Counted from the first letter of the stretch, positions 16,268 through 28,844 are shown. The stretch: DNA of 38,281 bases from Arthrobacter sp. ISL-30 (GCF_018613855.1 NZ_JAGGPK010000023.1:1-38281); one strand, 5' to 3'. Notes: generated by a model from the letters alone, not told the origin. Program-made: numbers and translations.

Positions 16268-19211
16268 CTTTGCGGGTCCCTTCGGGGTCAAAAAGTACGG
16301 TTTCTGCGACAACAACGTCAACGAGATCGTTTCCGGCGGCGGCCACCATGGTCTCGCCAATCCGGTTGCGGCCGTTCTTGACCAGTGCCAGGGCAAAGGA
16401 TCTGCCCAGCGCAGCGCTGTGGTAGCTGGAGGTGACAAATCCCTGCATGGGCACCGGGCCGTACGCGGAGTTCACCGGGATACCCTTTTCCAGAAGCTGG
16501 GTGCCTTCCGGCAACCGGATGGTGCCGTCAACGGGCAGCACGCTGACCAGGTGCTTGCGGTCTTCACGCTGCGCGTCCACCCGGGAGTAGGAGCGCTTGC
16601 CGATGAAGTCCTTGGCCTTGGAAACGATCCATTCCATGCCGGCATCCTGCGGGGTGACGGTGCCGTCCGTGTCCTGGCCAACGATCGGGTAGCCCTTTTC
16701 GGCGCGGAGCACGTGCATGGTTTCCGTGCCGTAGGGGGTGATGTTGAATTCGGCCCCGGCGGCGGCAACGGCTTCCCAGGTGTTCAGCCCGTACCAGGTG
16801 GGCACGTTGATTTCGTAGGCCAGTTCGCCGGAGAAGGAGATCCGGCAGATCCGGGCGCGGACGCCTGAGGCGAGGGTGGTTTCGCGGAAGGTCATAAAGG
16901 GGAAGGCTTCGGCTTCCAGCCCGCCGTTGGCGGCCAGTTCCGGTGCCACCTTGGCGAGGACATCGCGGGATTTCGGTCCGACGACGGCGATGGTGCTCCA
17001 CTGCTCGGTCACCGAGGTGCAGTGCACGTCCAGTTCCGGCCATTCGGTCTGCAGCCATTCCTCCAGCCAGTCCAGCACCTTGGCGGCGCCGCCGGTGGTG
17101 GTAGTCATGAAGTAGCGGTCCTCGTCGAGGCGGAGGGTAACGCCGTCGTCGAAGATCATGCCGTCCGGAGTGCACATCACGCCGTAGCGGGCGGAGCCTG
17201 GGGCGAGCTTCTTGAACGCGTTGGTGTAGACCCGGTTCAGGAACTCGCCCGCGTCCTTGCCGCGGATCTCGATCTTGCCCAGCGTGGTGGCGTCCATGAA
17301 GCCCACGGATTCGCGGACGGCCGCGCATTCACGAAGCACGGCCTCGTCCATGTCCTCCCCGTCCTGCGGGTAGTACCAGGGCCGCTTCCACTGTCCGACG
17401 TCCTCGAACAGGGCCCCCTTGGAAACGTGCCAGGGGTGGATGGACGTGACGCGGGCGGGGTCGAAGAGCTCACCGCGCTGGCGTCCGGCCAGCGCCGCGA
17501 AGGCTACCGGAGTGAACGGTGCACGGTACGTGGTTGTGCCGATATCGCCGATGCCCCGGGACGCTTCGCCCGCCTGGCGGAGCGCGGCGGCGATGACGCC
17601 GATCGCGTTGACGCCGGAAGTCTTGCCCTGGTCATTGGCGGTGCTGATGGAGGTGTAGCGCTTGATGTGCTCCACGGACCGCATCCCGGCTCCGGTGGAG
17701 CGCAGGACGTCAGCGACGCTCTGGTCCCGCTGGAAGTCAACGAAGTGGTGGTGCCAGTCATCCGGGGTGCCGGCCTGTCCGGGAACCAGCCACAGCTGCC
17801 GGGTCGGGGCGGACGCCCTCGGTTCGCCGATGACGGCCGGCGTTGTGTCTGATGTGGAGCCGGAGGCAATGGCTGCCGCGGCACCGGCGGAGATGCCTTC
17901 GGCGAGGCAGTCGGCGAGTTCGAAGCTGCCTCGTCCGGAGCCGACTATCTGCTGGTTGGGGACAACGGTGCTCGGCACAAAAGCCGCCAGGTCGTCGTCC
18001 CAGCGCAGCTTGCCCTGCCGCTGGGAGTGAAGGTGGACCAGCGGGCTCCAGCCGCCGGAGACGGCCAGCAGGTCGCAGGCGATCTCTTCGACGCCGGAGG
18101 TGAGTTCGCCGTCGTCGTTGATGCTGCGGACGGTGACGGCATTCAGCCGGCCGTCTGCGGACTCCGATGCTGCGGCGGTGTTGGCCACCGCGCTGCCTAC
18201 CAGCACCCGGGTACCGGCTTCGACGGCGGCAGCAGCCACCTCGGTCAGCTTGGGGCGGGCGTCTACAACGGCGGCGATCTTGACACCGGCGGCGCGCAGG
18301 TCGGCGGCCAAGGCATAGGCGCTGTCGTTGGTGGTGCTGATGACCACGCGCTTGCCAGCGGCCACGGCGTAGCGGTTCAGGTAGCTGCGGACGGCGGAGG
18401 CCAACATGATGCCGGGGCGGTCATTGTTCTCGAACACCAGCGGACGCTCGTGGGCGCCGGGAGCCAGCACCACCTGCTGGGCACGAATGTGCCAAATCCG
18501 CTGCCGTGAGACACCGGGAGCTGCCGGGCTGGACAGGTGGTCGGTCCGGTTCTGGACGGCGATGACGTAGTTGGCGTCGTAGGCGCCGAAGGCCGTGGTG
18601 CGGTTCAGGACAGTGGACTCGGGGCCGGATACGAGTTCGGCTTCGACGTCGGCAACCCATTCCAGGGCGGGCTTGCCCTCGATGGTCTCGGCGAGCTCCG
18701 GCGCGGTGGAGCCGGAGAGCAGGGAGCCGCCCAGTTCGGGCTGGTCGTCAAGCAGCATCACGCGGGCACCGGTACGGACTGCCTCGCGGGCTGCGGCCAG
18801 GCCGGCAGGACCGCCGCCAATCACCAGGACATCGGTGTGGACGTACTTCTTGTCGTATTCCGCGCGGTCATCCTCGGGGTCGAGGCGGCCCAGGCCATTG
18901 AGCAGTTCGACCTTCAGGCCGTCCACCAGGGAAACTGTGGTGGCGGGGAGCATGGACTCGGCCACATGGCCGGGGAACCGCGGTGCCACCTTGACCAGCG
19001 CGTTGGCTTCCTCCACGCCGGCGGACATGATGCCGCGGGGCCGGTCCTCGTAGAGCGAGTTGCCGACGGCGATCCGGCCGTTGGCGAGCAGGGCCGAGGC
19101 CAGCGTGTCCCCGGGGTGGCCAGTGAACTCCTCGCCATCGACGGTGAAACGCCACGAGATGGTGCGGTCAATGCGGCCGCCGATGCTGAGGCGGGCGTTC
19201 TGGGAAGTCAC
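16260..19211 (-). CDS. soxA: Sarcosine oxidase alpha subunit
   Basis: This 983-residue alpha subunit has three parts. An N-terminal ferredoxin-like region (residues ~10-100, with [15 protein letters not shown]) is followed by an NAD-binding disulfide-oxidoreductase region with [15 protein letters not shown] (from ~130). A C-terminal aminomethyltransferase (GcvT) domain spans ~600-980, with [15 protein letters not shown] and [20 protein letters not shown]. The complex oxidises sarcosine, giving glycine, H2O2 and, with tetrahydrofolate, 5,10-methylene-THF made at the GcvT domain. The start is a GTG overlapping the soxD stop (GTGA), so the subunits are coupled. Length is normal for the family. 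Confidence 0.96.
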   Translation of the reverse strand: MTSQNARLSIGGRIDRTISWRFTVDGEEFTGHPGDTLASALLANGRIAVGNSLYEDRPRGIMSAGVEEANALVKVAPRFPGHVAESMLPATTVSLVDGLKVELLNGLGRLDPEDDRAEYDKKYVHTDVLVIGGGPAGLAAAREAVRTGARVMLLDDQPELGGSLLSGSTAPELAETIEGKPALEWVADVEAELVSGPESTVLNRTTAFGAYDANYVIAVQNRTDHLSSPAAPGVSRQRIWHIRAQQVVLAPGAHERPLVFENNDRPGIMLASAVRSYLNRYAVAAGKRVVISTTNDSAYALAADLRAAGVKIAAVVDARPKLTEVAAAAVEAGTRVLVGSAVANTAAASESADGRLNAVTVRSINDDGELTSGVEEIACDLLAVSGGWSPLVHLHSQRQGKLRWDDDLAAFVPSTVVPNQQIVGSGRGSFELADCLAEGISAGAAAAIASGSTSDTTPAVIGEPRASAPTRQLWLVPGQAGTPDDWHHHFVDFQRDQSVADVLRSTGAGMRSVEHIKRYTSISTANDQGKTSGVNAIGVIAAALRQAGEASRGIGDIGTTTYRAPFTPVAFAALAGRQRGELFDPARVTSIHPWHVSKGALFEDVGQWKRPWYYPQDGEDMDEAVLRECAAVRESVGFMDATTLGKIEIRGKDAGEFLNRVYTNAFKKLAPGSARYGVMCTPDGMIFDDGVTLRLDEDRYFMTTTTGGAAKVLDWLEEWLQTEWPELDVHCTSVTEQWSTIAVVGPKSRDVLAKVAPELAANGGLEAEAFPFMTFRETTLASGVRARICRISFSGELAYEINVPTWYGLNTWEAVAAAGAEFNITPYGTETMHVLRAEKGYPIVGQDTDGTVTPQDAGMEWIVSKAKDFIGKRSYSRVDAQREDRKHLVSVLPVDGTIRLPEGTQLLEKGIPVNSAYGPVPMQGFVTSSYHSAALGRSFALALVKNGRNRIGETMVAAAGNDLVDVVVAETVLFDPEGTRKDG

Positions 19212-19513
19212 TTGGCTGCTCCTTCCGGGGCGGCAGGGGTGGTATCAGGGCGGAGGGCGCCCATGGGGTAGACGGCCTTGATGTCATAGCTCACAGTGTC
19301 CCGAAGTATGTTGAACCACTGCCGGCAGCCGGTGCTGTGGACCCAGCGCTCGGCGAAAGTGCCCTTGGTGTTGTCCCGGTAGAACAGGTACTCGGCCCAT
19401 TCACGGTCATTCAGTTGGTTGGGGTTTTCCGGGTATGCCACGTGGGCCTGGCCGCCGTAATGGAATTCGGTTTCATCCCGGGGGCCGCAGTTGGGGCATG
19501 AGATCAGCAGCAT
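19208..19513 (-). CDS. soxD: Sarcosine oxidase delta subunit
   Basis: This 101-residue small subunit of the sarcosine oxidase complex binds zinc in the family. The ligands can be read directly: Cys6 and Cys9 in CPNCG, and His59 and Cys63 in WVHSTGC, the same positions known from the Corynebacterium enzyme. [10 protein letters not shown] is the other family mark. It lies 19 bp after soxB and overlaps the soxA start by 4 bp. Its role is structural, at the interface of the larger subunits. Confidence 0.95.
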   Translation of the reverse strand: MLLISCPNCGPRDETEFHYGGQAHVAYPENPNQLNDREWAEYLFYRDNTKGTFAERWVHSTGCRQWFNILRDTVSYDIKAVYPMGALRPDTTPAAPEGAAK

Positions 19514-19532
19514 GTGCGTTGTCTTTCTGGGG

Positions 19533-20753
19533 CTAGTGGGCCACGGCGGCGGCGCCGTGTTCGTCGATGAGGGCGCCGGTTTCGAAGCGCTCCAGGGAGA
19601 ACGGTGCGTTCAGCTTGTGCGGCGCTCCGGTGGCGATGGTGTGGGCGAAGGTGAGCCCCGCGGCGGGGGTTCCCTTGAACCCGCCGGTGCCCCAGCCGCA
19701 GTTCACGAACATGTTCTCCACCGGTGTGGTGCCCACGATCGGCGAGGCGTCCAGCGTGGTGTCCACGATGCCGCCCCAGGTCCGGAGCACGTGGGCTCGG
19801 GCGAAAATGGGGAAGAGTTCGACGGCGGCCGCCATCTGCTGCTCAATCACGTGGAAGGAGCCGCGCTGGCCGTACCCGTTGTAGGAGTCCACTCCGGCAC
19901 CCATGACCAGCTCACCCTTGTGGGCCTGGGAGACGTAGACGTGCACGTGGTTGGACATGACCACTGTGGGGTGGACCGGTTCGTGCAGTTCGGAAACCAG
20001 CGCCTGGAGCGGGTGGGATTGGATGGGGAGCCGGAAACCGGCCATTTCAGCCAGGACCGAGCTGTGCCCGGCGGCGCAGAGGCCCACCTTTTCGGTGTTG
20101 ATGGTGCCGCGGTTGGTCTTGACACCAACCACGCGGTTTCCGTCCTTGACGAAGCCGGTGACTTCGCAGTTCTGGATGATGTCCACACCCAGCTCATCGC
20201 ACTTGCGGGCGAAGGCCCACGCCACGTGGTCGTGCTTGGCGATCCCTGCGCGCGGCTGGTACGTGGCGCCCATGACGGGGTAGCGGATGTTGTCGCTGAT
20301 GTTAAGGATGGGGCAGAGTTCCTTGACCTGCTGCGGGTCCAGCCATTCAGCGTCCACGCCATTGAGCTTGTTGGCACCTACGCGGCGCATGCTTTCGCGG
20401 ACGTCGCCCAGCGTGTGCGCAAGGTTCATTACACCGCGCTGGCTGAACAGGAAGTCGTACTCGAGCTCCTCCGGCAGGATTTCCCACAGTTTGAGGGCGT
20501 GCTCATAGATGGCGGCGCTCTCGTCCCAGAGGTAGTTGGAACGGATGATGGTGGTGTTCCGCGCCATGTTGCCGCCGGCCAGCCAGCCCTTTTCGAGAAC
20601 GGCGATGTTGGTCATGCCGTGATTCTTGGCCAGGAAGTATGCGGTGGCCAGGCCGTGGCCGCCGCCGCCAACGATGACTGCGTCGTAGGAAGGCTTCGGG
20701 TCCGGGTTATGCCAGAGGAATTCCGGGTGCTCAGGAAGCAGGTCGGCCATCAT
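19533..20753 (-). CDS. soxB: Sarcosine oxidase beta subunit
   Basis: This 406-residue flavoprotein holds the sarcosine oxidation site and FAD, and takes part in covalent FMN binding. The dinucleotide motif is [18 protein letters not shown] (residues ~27-44). [10 protein letters not shown] near residue 175 is the histidine region where FMN attaches in the family. [16 protein letters not shown] near the C-terminus closes the FAD site. The first ATG overlaps the TGA of glyA (ATGA), so it is translated right after it; a second ATG directly follows. The product imine is passed to the alpha subunit for transfer to tetrahydrofolate, and reoxidation by O2 makes H2O2. Confidence 0.96.
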   Translation of the reverse strand: MMADLLPEHPEFLWHNPDPKPSYDAVIVGGGGHGLATAYFLAKNHGMTNIAVLEKGWLAGGNMARNTTIIRSNYLWDESAAIYEHALKLWEILPEELEYDFLFSQRGVMNLAHTLGDVRESMRRVGANKLNGVDAEWLDPQQVKELCPILNISDNIRYPVMGATYQPRAGIAKHDHVAWAFARKCDELGVDIIQNCEVTGFVKDGNRVVGVKTNRGTINTEKVGLCAAGHSSVLAEMAGFRLPIQSHPLQALVSELHEPVHPTVVMSNHVHVYVSQAHKGELVMGAGVDSYNGYGQRGSFHVIEQQMAAAVELFPIFARAHVLRTWGGIVDTTLDASPIVGTTPVENMFVNCGWGTGGFKGTPAAGLTFAHTIATGAPHKLNAPFSLERFETGALIDEHGAAAVAH

Positions 20754-22048
20754 GCCACCTCGTTCGCGTCAGAGGAGAGGTTGGGGTAGAGCGGGAACTT
20801 GCCGGCCAGGATTTCTACCCGCTGCCGTAGTTCTGCCACGGTCTCGTCGCTGAACTCGTGCTTGAGGGCTGCGGCGATAATGTCCGCGACCTCGGTGAAT
20901 TCGGCCTTCCCGAACCCCCGGGTGGCCAGTGCCGGCGTGCCAATACGAAGTCCGGAAGAGACCATCGGCGGACGCGGGTCAAAGGGCACGGCGTTGCGGT
21001 TGACTGTGATGCCGATCCTGTGCAGGCGGTCTTCGCCCTGCTGGCCATCCAGTTCCGAATGGCGCAGATCCACCAGGACCAGGTGTACGTCGGTGCCACG
21101 GCTGACCACTGTCACGCCGGACTCTGCAACGTCGGCGGCCAGCAGGCGTTCCGCGATGATGCGGGCGCCTTCCAGGGTGCGTTCCTGGCGGTCACGGAAC
21201 GCTGGCTCTGCAGCGAGCTTGAATGCCACGGCCTTCCCAGCAATAACGTGCTCCAGCGGGCCACCCTGCTGTCCGGGGAACACTGCGGAGTTGATCTTCT
21301 TGGCGATGTCGGCGTCGTTGGTCAGGATCACTCCACCGCGCGGGCCGCCAAGGGTCTTGTGGGTGGTGCTCGTGACGATGTGGGCGTGGGGCACGGGGTT
21401 GGGGTGAAGCCCGGCGGCCACCAGGCCTGCGAAATGCGCCATGTCCACCATCAGGTAGGCGCCTACGAGGTCCGCGATGCGGCGGAACTCGGCGAAGTCC
21501 AGCTGCCGGGTGTAAGCGGACCAGCCGGCGACGATCAGCTTCGGCTTGTTCTCAATTGCCAGACGCTCAACTTCAGCCATGTCAATCAGCATGGTGTTCT
21601 CGTCGACTCCATACGGGACCACTTTGTAGAGCTTGCCGGAGAAGTTGATTCGCATCCCGTGCGTCAAGTGGCCACCGTGTGCGAGGTTCAGCCCCAGGAT
21701 GGTGTCACCGGGCTGGATCAGGGCGAACATCGCCGCTGCATTGGCCTGGGCGCCTGAGTGGGGCTGCACATTGGCGAATTCGGATCCGAACAATGACTTA
21801 AGACGGTCGATGGCCAGCTGCTCGACCACATCAACGTGTTCGCAGCCGCCGTAGTAACGCTTGCCCGGGTAGCCTTCGGCATACTTGTTGGTCAGGACGG
21901 ATCCCTGCGCCTCCATGACGGCAGTCGGCGCAAAGTTTTCGGAGGCGATCATCTCCAGCGTGCCCTGCTGGCGCAGCAGCTCCTGCTGAACGGCTGCGTG
22001 GATCGCAGGATCGGTCTCTGCGAGCGTACGGGTCAGAACGTCGACCAT
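20750..22048 (-). CDS. glyA: Serine hydroxymethyltransferase
   Basis: This 432-residue PLP enzyme converts glycine plus 5,10-methylene-THF to serine and THF, and the reverse. The PLP lysine is Lys231 in [39 protein letters not shown] and [11 protein letters not shown] are conserved family blocks. AGGAG lies 5 nt before the ATG. It is the first gene of the glyA-soxBDAG-sdaA operon, under the promoter at 22101-22129 and the palindromic site at 22066-22088. Here it probably runs toward serine, taking both products of sarcosine oxidase, and is likely a pathway-specific copy in addition to a housekeeping one. Confidence 0.96.
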   Translation of the reverse strand: MVDVLTRTLAETDPAIHAAVQQELLRQQGTLEMIASENFAPTAVMEAQGSVLTNKYAEGYPGKRYYGGCEHVDVVEQLAIDRLKSLFGSEFANVQPHSGAQANAAAMFALIQPGDTILGLNLAHGGHLTHGMRINFSGKLYKVVPYGVDENTMLIDMAEVERLAIENKPKLIVAGWSAYTRQLDFAEFRRIADLVGAYLMVDMAHFAGLVAAGLHPNPVPHAHIVTSTTHKTLGGPRGGVILTNDADIAKKINSAVFPGQQGGPLEHVIAGKAVAFKLAAEPAFRDRQERTLEGARIIAERLLAADVAESGVTVVSRGTDVHLVLVDLRHSELDGQQGEDRLHRIGITVNRNAVPFDPRPPMVSSGLRIGTPALATRGFGKAEFTEVADIIAAALKHEFSDETVAELRQRVEILAGKFPLYPNLSSDANEVA

Positions 22049-22065
22049 CTTTTCTCCTCTGCTAT

Positions 22066-22088
22066 CTAATATCCTGTTGATATATTAG
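22066..22088 (-). promoter_or_regulatory. Operator of the glyA-sox operon
   Basis: The minus strand reads CTAATATATCAA and then, after a short gap, ATATTAG, giving an inverted repeat of 7-bp arms. The 12-mer matches the site at 22971-22982 in 11 of 12 bases. It lies just downstream of the predicted transcription start, where a bound repressor would block elongation. Confidence 0.6.
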
Positions 22089-22100
22089 TTTCGTGACTCA

Positions 22101-22129
22101 AGTATGCTATCCAGCCCAATGGGTGTCAA
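22101..22129 (-). promoter_or_regulatory. Promoter of the glyA-sox operon
   Basis: On the minus strand a perfect -35 box TTGACA (22129-22124) is separated by 17 nt from a -10 box CATACT (22106-22101). The operator begins 12 nt further downstream. Confidence 0.6.
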
Positions 22130-22216
22130 CAGATTTTTCAGGCCGTCCCAGAGGCGCCGGAAGCGCGGCTTGAAGGGGCCGCGCATCCGGGAACACATGG
22201 AGAGGTGGGGCTCAGA

Positions 22217-22894
22217 TCAGGTGAAGAGTGCCGTTCGGACGGCATCCTCGAAACCGCTGACATGGCTCCTCGCCAGGTCACCGGCCCGCTCCTCATCGCC
22301 GTCTATCACCGCGCCGAGCAGGTCCAGGTGCTCATGCACGTGGCGGGAGAGATCGGGGAGGCGATCCAGCACCATGCACCAAATGCGGGTGGCGAGATTG
22401 TCGTAGCGGATCAGGACATCTTCGAGGTGGGGGTTGGCCGCAGCCGCGTAGATGCCTTGATGCACCCGCGCATCGAGGCGCAGGGTTTCAACGACGGAGG
22501 CCGCGTGGGTATCGAAGGACTCAACAGCCTGCATCACAGCCCGCAGCCGTTCCCGCTGCCGCTCCGTGGCCACCCGGGCAGCACGGGACGCTGCGAGCGG
22601 TTCAAGCTGCGTCCGGATTTCGGAAATGAAAGCGAGGTCAGTCACCTCCACCCGCGTGGCAAAAGTGCCCCTCCGCGGGTACGAAACCACCAGGCGGTCA
22701 AGCTCAAGCCGCTTCAAAGCCTCACGCACCGGAGTCCGCCCCATGCCGAGGTCCTTGGCGAGGTGGTCGTCGTTGAGGAGATCGCCGGGTTTGATGTCAA
22801 GCATCAGCAGTCGGTCGCGGATGCGCTCGTACGCCACGTCCGCCAATGACTTCTTGACTGCGTCTTCCGCGATTGCCAAAGCTTCAACTGCCAT
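22217..22894 (-). CDS. GntR-family regulator, FCD domain (first paralogue)
   Basis: This 225-residue FadR/FCD-type regulator has a winged helix at residues ~20-85, with the recognition segment MGRTPVREALKRLE and wing YPRRGTFATRV. The helical FCD domain that follows contains LEDVLIRYDNLATRIW. That 16-residue block is identical in the regulator at 28242-28844, so the two are close paralogues. AAAGGGG precedes the ATG. The gene is upstream of glyA on the same strand and divergent from purU, with palindromic CTGATATATCAG-type sites on both sides. It is probably the repressor of these operons. The effector could be dimethylglycine, sarcosine or another betaine-pathway compound, but the sequence does not say which. 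Confidence 0.9.
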   Translation of the reverse strand: MAVEALAIAEDAVKKSLADVAYERIRDRLLMLDIKPGDLLNDDHLAKDLGMGRTPVREALKRLELDRLVVSYPRRGTFATRVEVTDLAFISEIRTQLEPLAASRAARVATERQRERLRAVMQAVESFDTHAASVVETLRLDARVHQGIYAAAANPHLEDVLIRYDNLATRIWCMVLDRLPDLSRHVHEHLDLLGAVIDGDEERAGDLARSHVSGFEDAVRTALFT

Positions 22895-22930
22895 GACCCG
22901 GACCCCTTTCCATTCAAGCCAAACAGGCTG

Positions 22931-22959
22931 TTGACCTCGCCCACTGACCAGTATACGCT
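22931..22959 (+). promoter_or_regulatory. Promoter of purU
   Basis: TTGACC (22931-22936) and TACGCT (22954-22959) are 17 nt apart. The operator at 22971 follows 11 nt later, the same layout as the glyA promoter. Confidence 0.5.
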
Positions 22960-22970
22960 GATTCCCAACC

Positions 22971-22982
22971 CTAATATATCAG
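22971..22982 (+). promoter_or_regulatory. Operator between gntR and purU
   Basis: CTAATATATCAG is one base off the full palindrome CTGATATATCAG. Two weaker AT-rich copies (GAATATATCTAA near 22995 and AGATATCTAAAGG near 23012) lie closer to the purU start. It could also control the divergent gntR gene. Confidence 0.6.
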
Positions 22983-23031
22983 TTTATGTTCTGCGAATAT
23001 ATCTAACGGGAAGATATCTAAAGGAGGAGAC

Positions 23032-23943
23032 ATGACCCTAGTGACAGACTCATCAACCAGCACGCTGGCTCAGACCGACCCCCGCGTGAATGACAAGGCC
23101 CAGAAGTTCGTACTCACACTGTCGTGCGTTGAACGTGCCGGTATTGTCCAGGCCGTCACCACTTTTCTATTCGAACGTGGCTTCAATATCGAAGAGCACC
23201 AGCAGTTCGACGACGGACTCCGCGAGACGCTGCACCTGCGCACGGCATTCTCGGGTTCCCCCGAGTACACGCCGGAGAGGCTCCAGGAGGAGTTCAAGGC
23301 TATTGCGGACCGCTTCGAGATGAAGTTCAGCTTCCATGACCAGACCAAGCAGCGCATTCTTGTGATGGTGTCCAAGTTCGGCCACTGCCTGAATGACCTG
23401 ATCTTCCGCTGGCGCGGCGGCAGCCTCGGCGGCGACATCGTCCTCGTGGTTTCCAACCATGAAACCCACCGGGCCATGGCTGAAGCAGCCGGCCTCCCCT
23501 TCCTCTATGTCCCGGTGACACCCGAGACCAAGGCAGACGCCGAACAGCGCCTGCTGGATCTCATCGACGAATATGACATCGACCTCGTGGTGCTGGCCCG
23601 ATACATGCAGGTGCTGTCCGATGACCTTTGCCGCTCCCTTGAAGGCCGCGCCATCAACATCCACCACTCCTTCCTGCCCGGATTCAAGGGGGCCCGCCCG
23701 TATCACCAGGCGTACGACCGTGGCGTCAAGCTGGTGGGCGCCACAGCCCACTACGTGACTGCGGAACTGGATGAAGGGCCGATCATCGAACAGGAAGTCA
23801 TCCGGGTGGACCACAGCTACGGGCCCACAGCACTGTCAACAGTCGGGCAGGACGCGGAAGCGCTGGCGCTGGCCCGCGCCGTGCGGTGGCACTGCGAGCA
23901 CCGTGTGTTGCTGGACCAAACCAGCACGGTCGTGTTCCGGTAA
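23032..23943 (+). CDS. purU: Formyltetrahydrofolate deformylase
   Basis: This 303-residue enzyme hydrolyses 10-formyl-THF to formate and free THF. An N-terminal ACT domain (residues ~25-105, beginning LTLSCVERAGIVQAVTTFL) is followed by a formyltransferase-type catalytic domain. That domain carries INIHHSFLPGFKGARPYHQA and ATAHYVTAELDEGPIIEQ, giving the Asn-His-Asp set. AAGGAGGAGA before the ATG is a strong ribosome binding site. It is the first gene of the rightward operon with dimethylglycine oxidase. Its role is to recycle THF loaded with one-carbon units by the demethylases; the formate goes to the formate dehydrogenase at 30002-32329. ACT domains in this family respond to glycine and methionine. 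Confidence 0.96.
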   Translation: MTLVTDSSTSTLAQTDPRVNDKAQKFVLTLSCVERAGIVQAVTTFLFERGFNIEEHQQFDDGLRETLHLRTAFSGSPEYTPERLQEEFKAIADRFEMKFSFHDQTKQRILVMVSKFGHCLNDLIFRWRGGSLGGDIVLVVSNHETHRAMAEAAGLPFLYVPVTPETKADAEQRLLDLIDEYDIDLVVLARYMQVLSDDLCRSLEGRAINIHHSFLPGFKGARPYHQAYDRGVKLVGATAHYVTAELDEGPIIEQEVIRVDHSYGPTALSTVGQDAEALALARAVRWHCEHRVLLDQTSTVVFR

Positions 23944-26490
<2,547 letters not shown>

Positions 26491-26514
26491 CAGCCACCCG
26501 CCATTCAAGGGCAC

Positions 26515-26555
26515 GCGGCCCGGACTCATTCCCTCGCAACCAGAGTCCGGGCCGC
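26515..26555 (+). terminator. Terminator after dimethylglycine oxidase gene
   Basis: A perfect 13-bp stem (26515-26527 with 26543-26555) with a 15-nt loop is followed by TGCTTTT. It separates the oxidase gene from fchA. Confidence 0.8.
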
Positions 26556-26619
26556 TGCTTTTGCATGGCAGTCCCATGCCCCAGGCCAGTCGACTAGAGC
26601 TTCAGCCCCAGGAAGACAC

Positions 26620-27246
26620 ATGATCAGTTCAGAAACAATAAACGACTACCTCGCCAGGCTTGCCTCGCGCGAACCCACTCCAGGCGGCGGCGCAGCCGCA
26701 GCACTTCACGCCGCCCAGGGGGCGGCACTTGTCGCCATGGTGGCCAGGTACACCACCGGCACGAAATACGAACAGCACGCCGTGCTCGTCGCCAGGATTA
26801 TCAGCCGCGCCGACGAACTGGTGGCCCAGGCCCTGCACCTCGCGGACGCCGACCAGCACGCGTTCCAAGGCGTCATTGACGCGTACAAGCTCCCGGCCGG
26901 TACTGACGAACTCAAGGCCGCACGGGCAGCGTCCATCCAGGATGCGCTCATCCAGGCCGCGAACACGCCGGCACAGCTGATCCTCCTTGCCGGCGCCGTC
27001 GTGGATCTTGCCACAGAACTGTTCGAAGTGGCCAATGCCAACGTGATCAGCGACGTCGCCGCCGCCGTCGACGCCGCCCGGGCAGCCGCCACCACTGCAC
27101 GGGTAAACATCGACATCAATGTGGTGGCCATCAAAGACACCGAAGCACGTTCCCGGCTGGCTGCCCAGACCGACGGCCTTGAGGAAAAGGTCATCCTGGC
27201 AGCCGACTCGCTCGTGAAGCGCGTGCGCGAAAGGATTCTCGGTTGA
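26620..27246 (+). CDS. fchA: Methenyl-THF cyclohydrolase (cyclodeaminase family)
   Basis: This 208-residue member of the formiminotransferase-cyclodeaminase C-terminal family in its stand-alone form acts as 5,10-methenyl-THF cyclohydrolase, giving 10-formyl-THF. The family start REPTPGGGAAAALHAAQGAAL lies at residues ~17-37, followed by the all-helical alanine-rich body and VNIDINVVAIKD. The ATG at 26620 fits the family start. The stop overlaps the folD start (TTGA), so the two are made together. This pairing matters because the neighbouring FolD has lost the lysine used for the cyclohydrolase step. A formimino-THF cyclodeaminase role is less likely without histidine-degradation genes nearby. 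Confidence 0.85.
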   Translation: MISSETINDYLARLASREPTPGGGAAAALHAAQGAALVAMVARYTTGTKYEQHAVLVARIISRADELVAQALHLADADQHAFQGVIDAYKLPAGTDELKAARAASIQDALIQAANTPAQLILLAGAVVDLATELFEVANANVISDVAAAVDAARAAATTARVNIDINVVAIKDTEARSRLAAQTDGLEEKVILAADSLVKRVRERILG

Positions 27247-28118
27247 GCACCACACTCCTCCCTGGACGAAACCTGGCCAAGCTCATTCAGCAGAAGGCCC
27301 ACGACCAAGCCCGGGACCTCGAAACTGAAGGCCTGCGCCCCACCCTTGCAGTGGTTGTGGCCACCGACGACGGCTCCACGCACTGGTATGTGCGTTCCAT
27401 CGAACGGGCTGCAGAAAGCGCGGGCATCAATTGCCGGATCGTGGACCTGGGCCATGGCGCAACAGGACAGGTATTGGCCTCAGTCCTGAAAGACCTCAGC
27501 GCCGAGCCATCGGTCAACGGCATCATCCTGCAGACGCCATTGCCGCCTGGCGTCGACGCCGATGGGCTGGTTGGGCACATCGCCCCCGAGAAGGACATCG
27601 ACGGCGCGAATCCACTGAGCCTCGGCCGCCTGGCCGTCGGGCAGGCGTCGTTCGCGCCTGCCACGGCCCGGGCCGTCACCGAGATCCTTGACCACTTCGA
27701 CATCCCGGTAGCGGGCCGGAACGTCGTCGTGATTGGACGTTCCGGCGTCGTCGGAAAACCGCTGTCCCTGTTGCTGCTGGAACGCGACGCCGCGGTTACC
27801 GTCTGCCATTCAAGGTCAGGGCCGCTGGAGAAATACACCAGGACGGCCGACGTCGTGGTAGTCGCCGCCGGTCGCACCGGCCTGCTGAACGGCCGCCATA
27901 TTTCCTCCGGGGCCGTGGTGATCGACGTCGGCACCAACGTCCTTCCCGACGGGACCCTGGTGGGGGATGTGGATGAAGCCAGCGTCCAGGGCATCGCTGC
28001 GGCGCTGACTCCCGTTCCCGGTGGCGTCGGCTCAGTCACCACGTCCCTGCTTCTCCTGCACACCACCGAGGCCGCGCGCGAACAGTCGCGTGCATTGGTC
28101 CTGGGAACAGCCGGGTGA
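27243..28118 (+). CDS. folD: FolD-type methylene-THF dehydrogenase, cyclohydrolase lysine absent
   Basis: This 291-residue FolD-family enzyme oxidises 5,10-methylene-THF to methenyl-THF with NAD(P). The NAD(P) loop reads VVVIGRSGVVGKPLSLLLL, and TPVPGGVGSVTTSLLL is the C-terminal signature. The active site normally has Tyr-x3-Lys; here Tyr49 is followed by Ile53 instead of lysine (WYVRSIERA). Gln97 and Asp120 are kept, but the KDxDG block continues GANPLSLGRL rather than the usual GFHP-x-N. In the human enzyme that lysine is needed for the cyclohydrolase step, so this protein is probably a dehydrogenase only. It starts at a TTG overlapping the fchA stop, which supplies the missing activity. 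The gene ends at a long convergent hairpin. Confidence 0.88.
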   Translation: MSTTLLPGRNLAKLIQQKAHDQARDLETEGLRPTLAVVVATDDGSTHWYVRSIERAAESAGINCRIVDLGHGATGQVLASVLKDLSAEPSVNGIILQTPLPPGVDADGLVGHIAPEKDIDGANPLSLGRLAVGQASFAPATARAVTEILDHFDIPVAGRNVVVIGRSGVVGKPLSLLLLERDAAVTVCHSRSGPLEKYTRTADVVVVAAGRTGLLNGRHISSGAVVIDVGTNVLPDGTLVGDVDEASVQGIAAALTPVPGGVGSVTTSLLLLHTTEAAREQSRALVLGTAG

Positions 28119-28159
28119 TCCACGGCAGGCACCCCTGGGTCAGGTAGGACCTGTTGTTT

Positions 28160-28204
28160 GTCCGCGCCCGTGCAGATCCTTATGCGCTCTGCACGGGCGC
28201 GGAC
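28160..28204. terminator. Convergent hairpin between folD and the second gntR
   Basis: A perfect 17-bp GC-rich stem (28160-28176 with 28188-28204) has an 11-nt loop. It lies between two convergent genes and can end transcription from either side, although neither flank has a clean T-run. Confidence 0.7.
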
Positions 28205-28241
28205 CGTCTGACTGGACCCTGCCCCTGCCCCTGCCAGGAGG

Positions 28242-28844
28242 CTAGAGGACTGCCCTGATCAGGTTCTCGAAATCCGTCACATGCTTGGTGGTCAGCCGCG
28301 CAGCAGCCTCGGAATCGCCCTCCGCGATGCATTCGAGCAGCTCAATGTGCTGGGCAATATGTTCGGACACCGGAGGAAGTTTCTCCAGCACAAGGCTCCA
28401 GATCCGCGTGGCCAGATTGTCGTACCGGATCAGGACATCTTCCAGGTGCCGGCTCCCCGCGGCCCGGTAGATCATCCGGTGGACCCGCATATCCAGGCGC
28501 ATAAGGTCCCGCTGGGAGTGCATCCGTGGCAGGAGCTGTTCGACTTCTTTGGCAAATTCCTTGATCTCCTGCCGCAGTTGCGACGATGCCATCCGGGCAG
28601 CCCGCGCTGCGGCCGCGGGCTCCAAAAGTTGCCGGATTTCGGAGATTTCAGCCAAATCCGTGATGTCCACCCCTGCCGCGAATGTTCCCCGGCGGGGATA
28701 CGCCACCACCAGATGATCGCTCTCAAGGCGCTTCATGGCCTCCCGGATTGGTGTCCTCCCCACCCCGAGCCGCCTGGAAATCACTTCGTCGTTCAATGGT
28801 TCACCAGGCTTGATGTCCAAAACGATCAGTTCGTCGCAGAGCAC
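28242..28844 (-). CDS. GntR-family regulator, FCD domain (second paralogue)
   Basis: This frame from GTG 28844 encodes 200 residues: most of a winged helix (VGRTPIREAMKRLE, YPRRGTFAAGV) and an FCD domain with HLEDVLIRYDNLATRIW, shared exactly with the regulator at 22217-22894. Homology extends upstream of 28844: the same frame reads DESFADFAYR before it, matching KKSLADVAYE of the paralogue. That frame has no start codon upstream. An ATG with GGAGGAG (28936-28934) is one base out of frame, and 28242-28936 with one added base would give 231 residues, close to the paralogue's 225. So the N-terminus is frameshifted, by mutation or sequencing error. It is divergent from metF, with the operator at 29006-29017 between them. 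Confidence 0.75.
   Translation of the reverse strand: MLCDELIVLDIKPGEPLNDEVISRRLGVGRTPIREAMKRLESDHLVVAYPRRGTFAAGVDITDLAEISEIRQLLEPAAAARAARMASSQLRQEIKEFAKEVEQLLPRMHSQRDLMRLDMRVHRMIYRAAGSRHLEDVLIRYDNLATRIWSLVLEKLPPVSEHIAQHIELLECIAEGDSEAAARLTTKHVTDFENLIRAVL

Noticed and set aside
19491..20789. Plus-strand frame of 432 codons opposite soxB
   Set aside because: Antisense shadow of a conserved sarcosine oxidase subunit; Val/Gly/Asp-rich with no motif.
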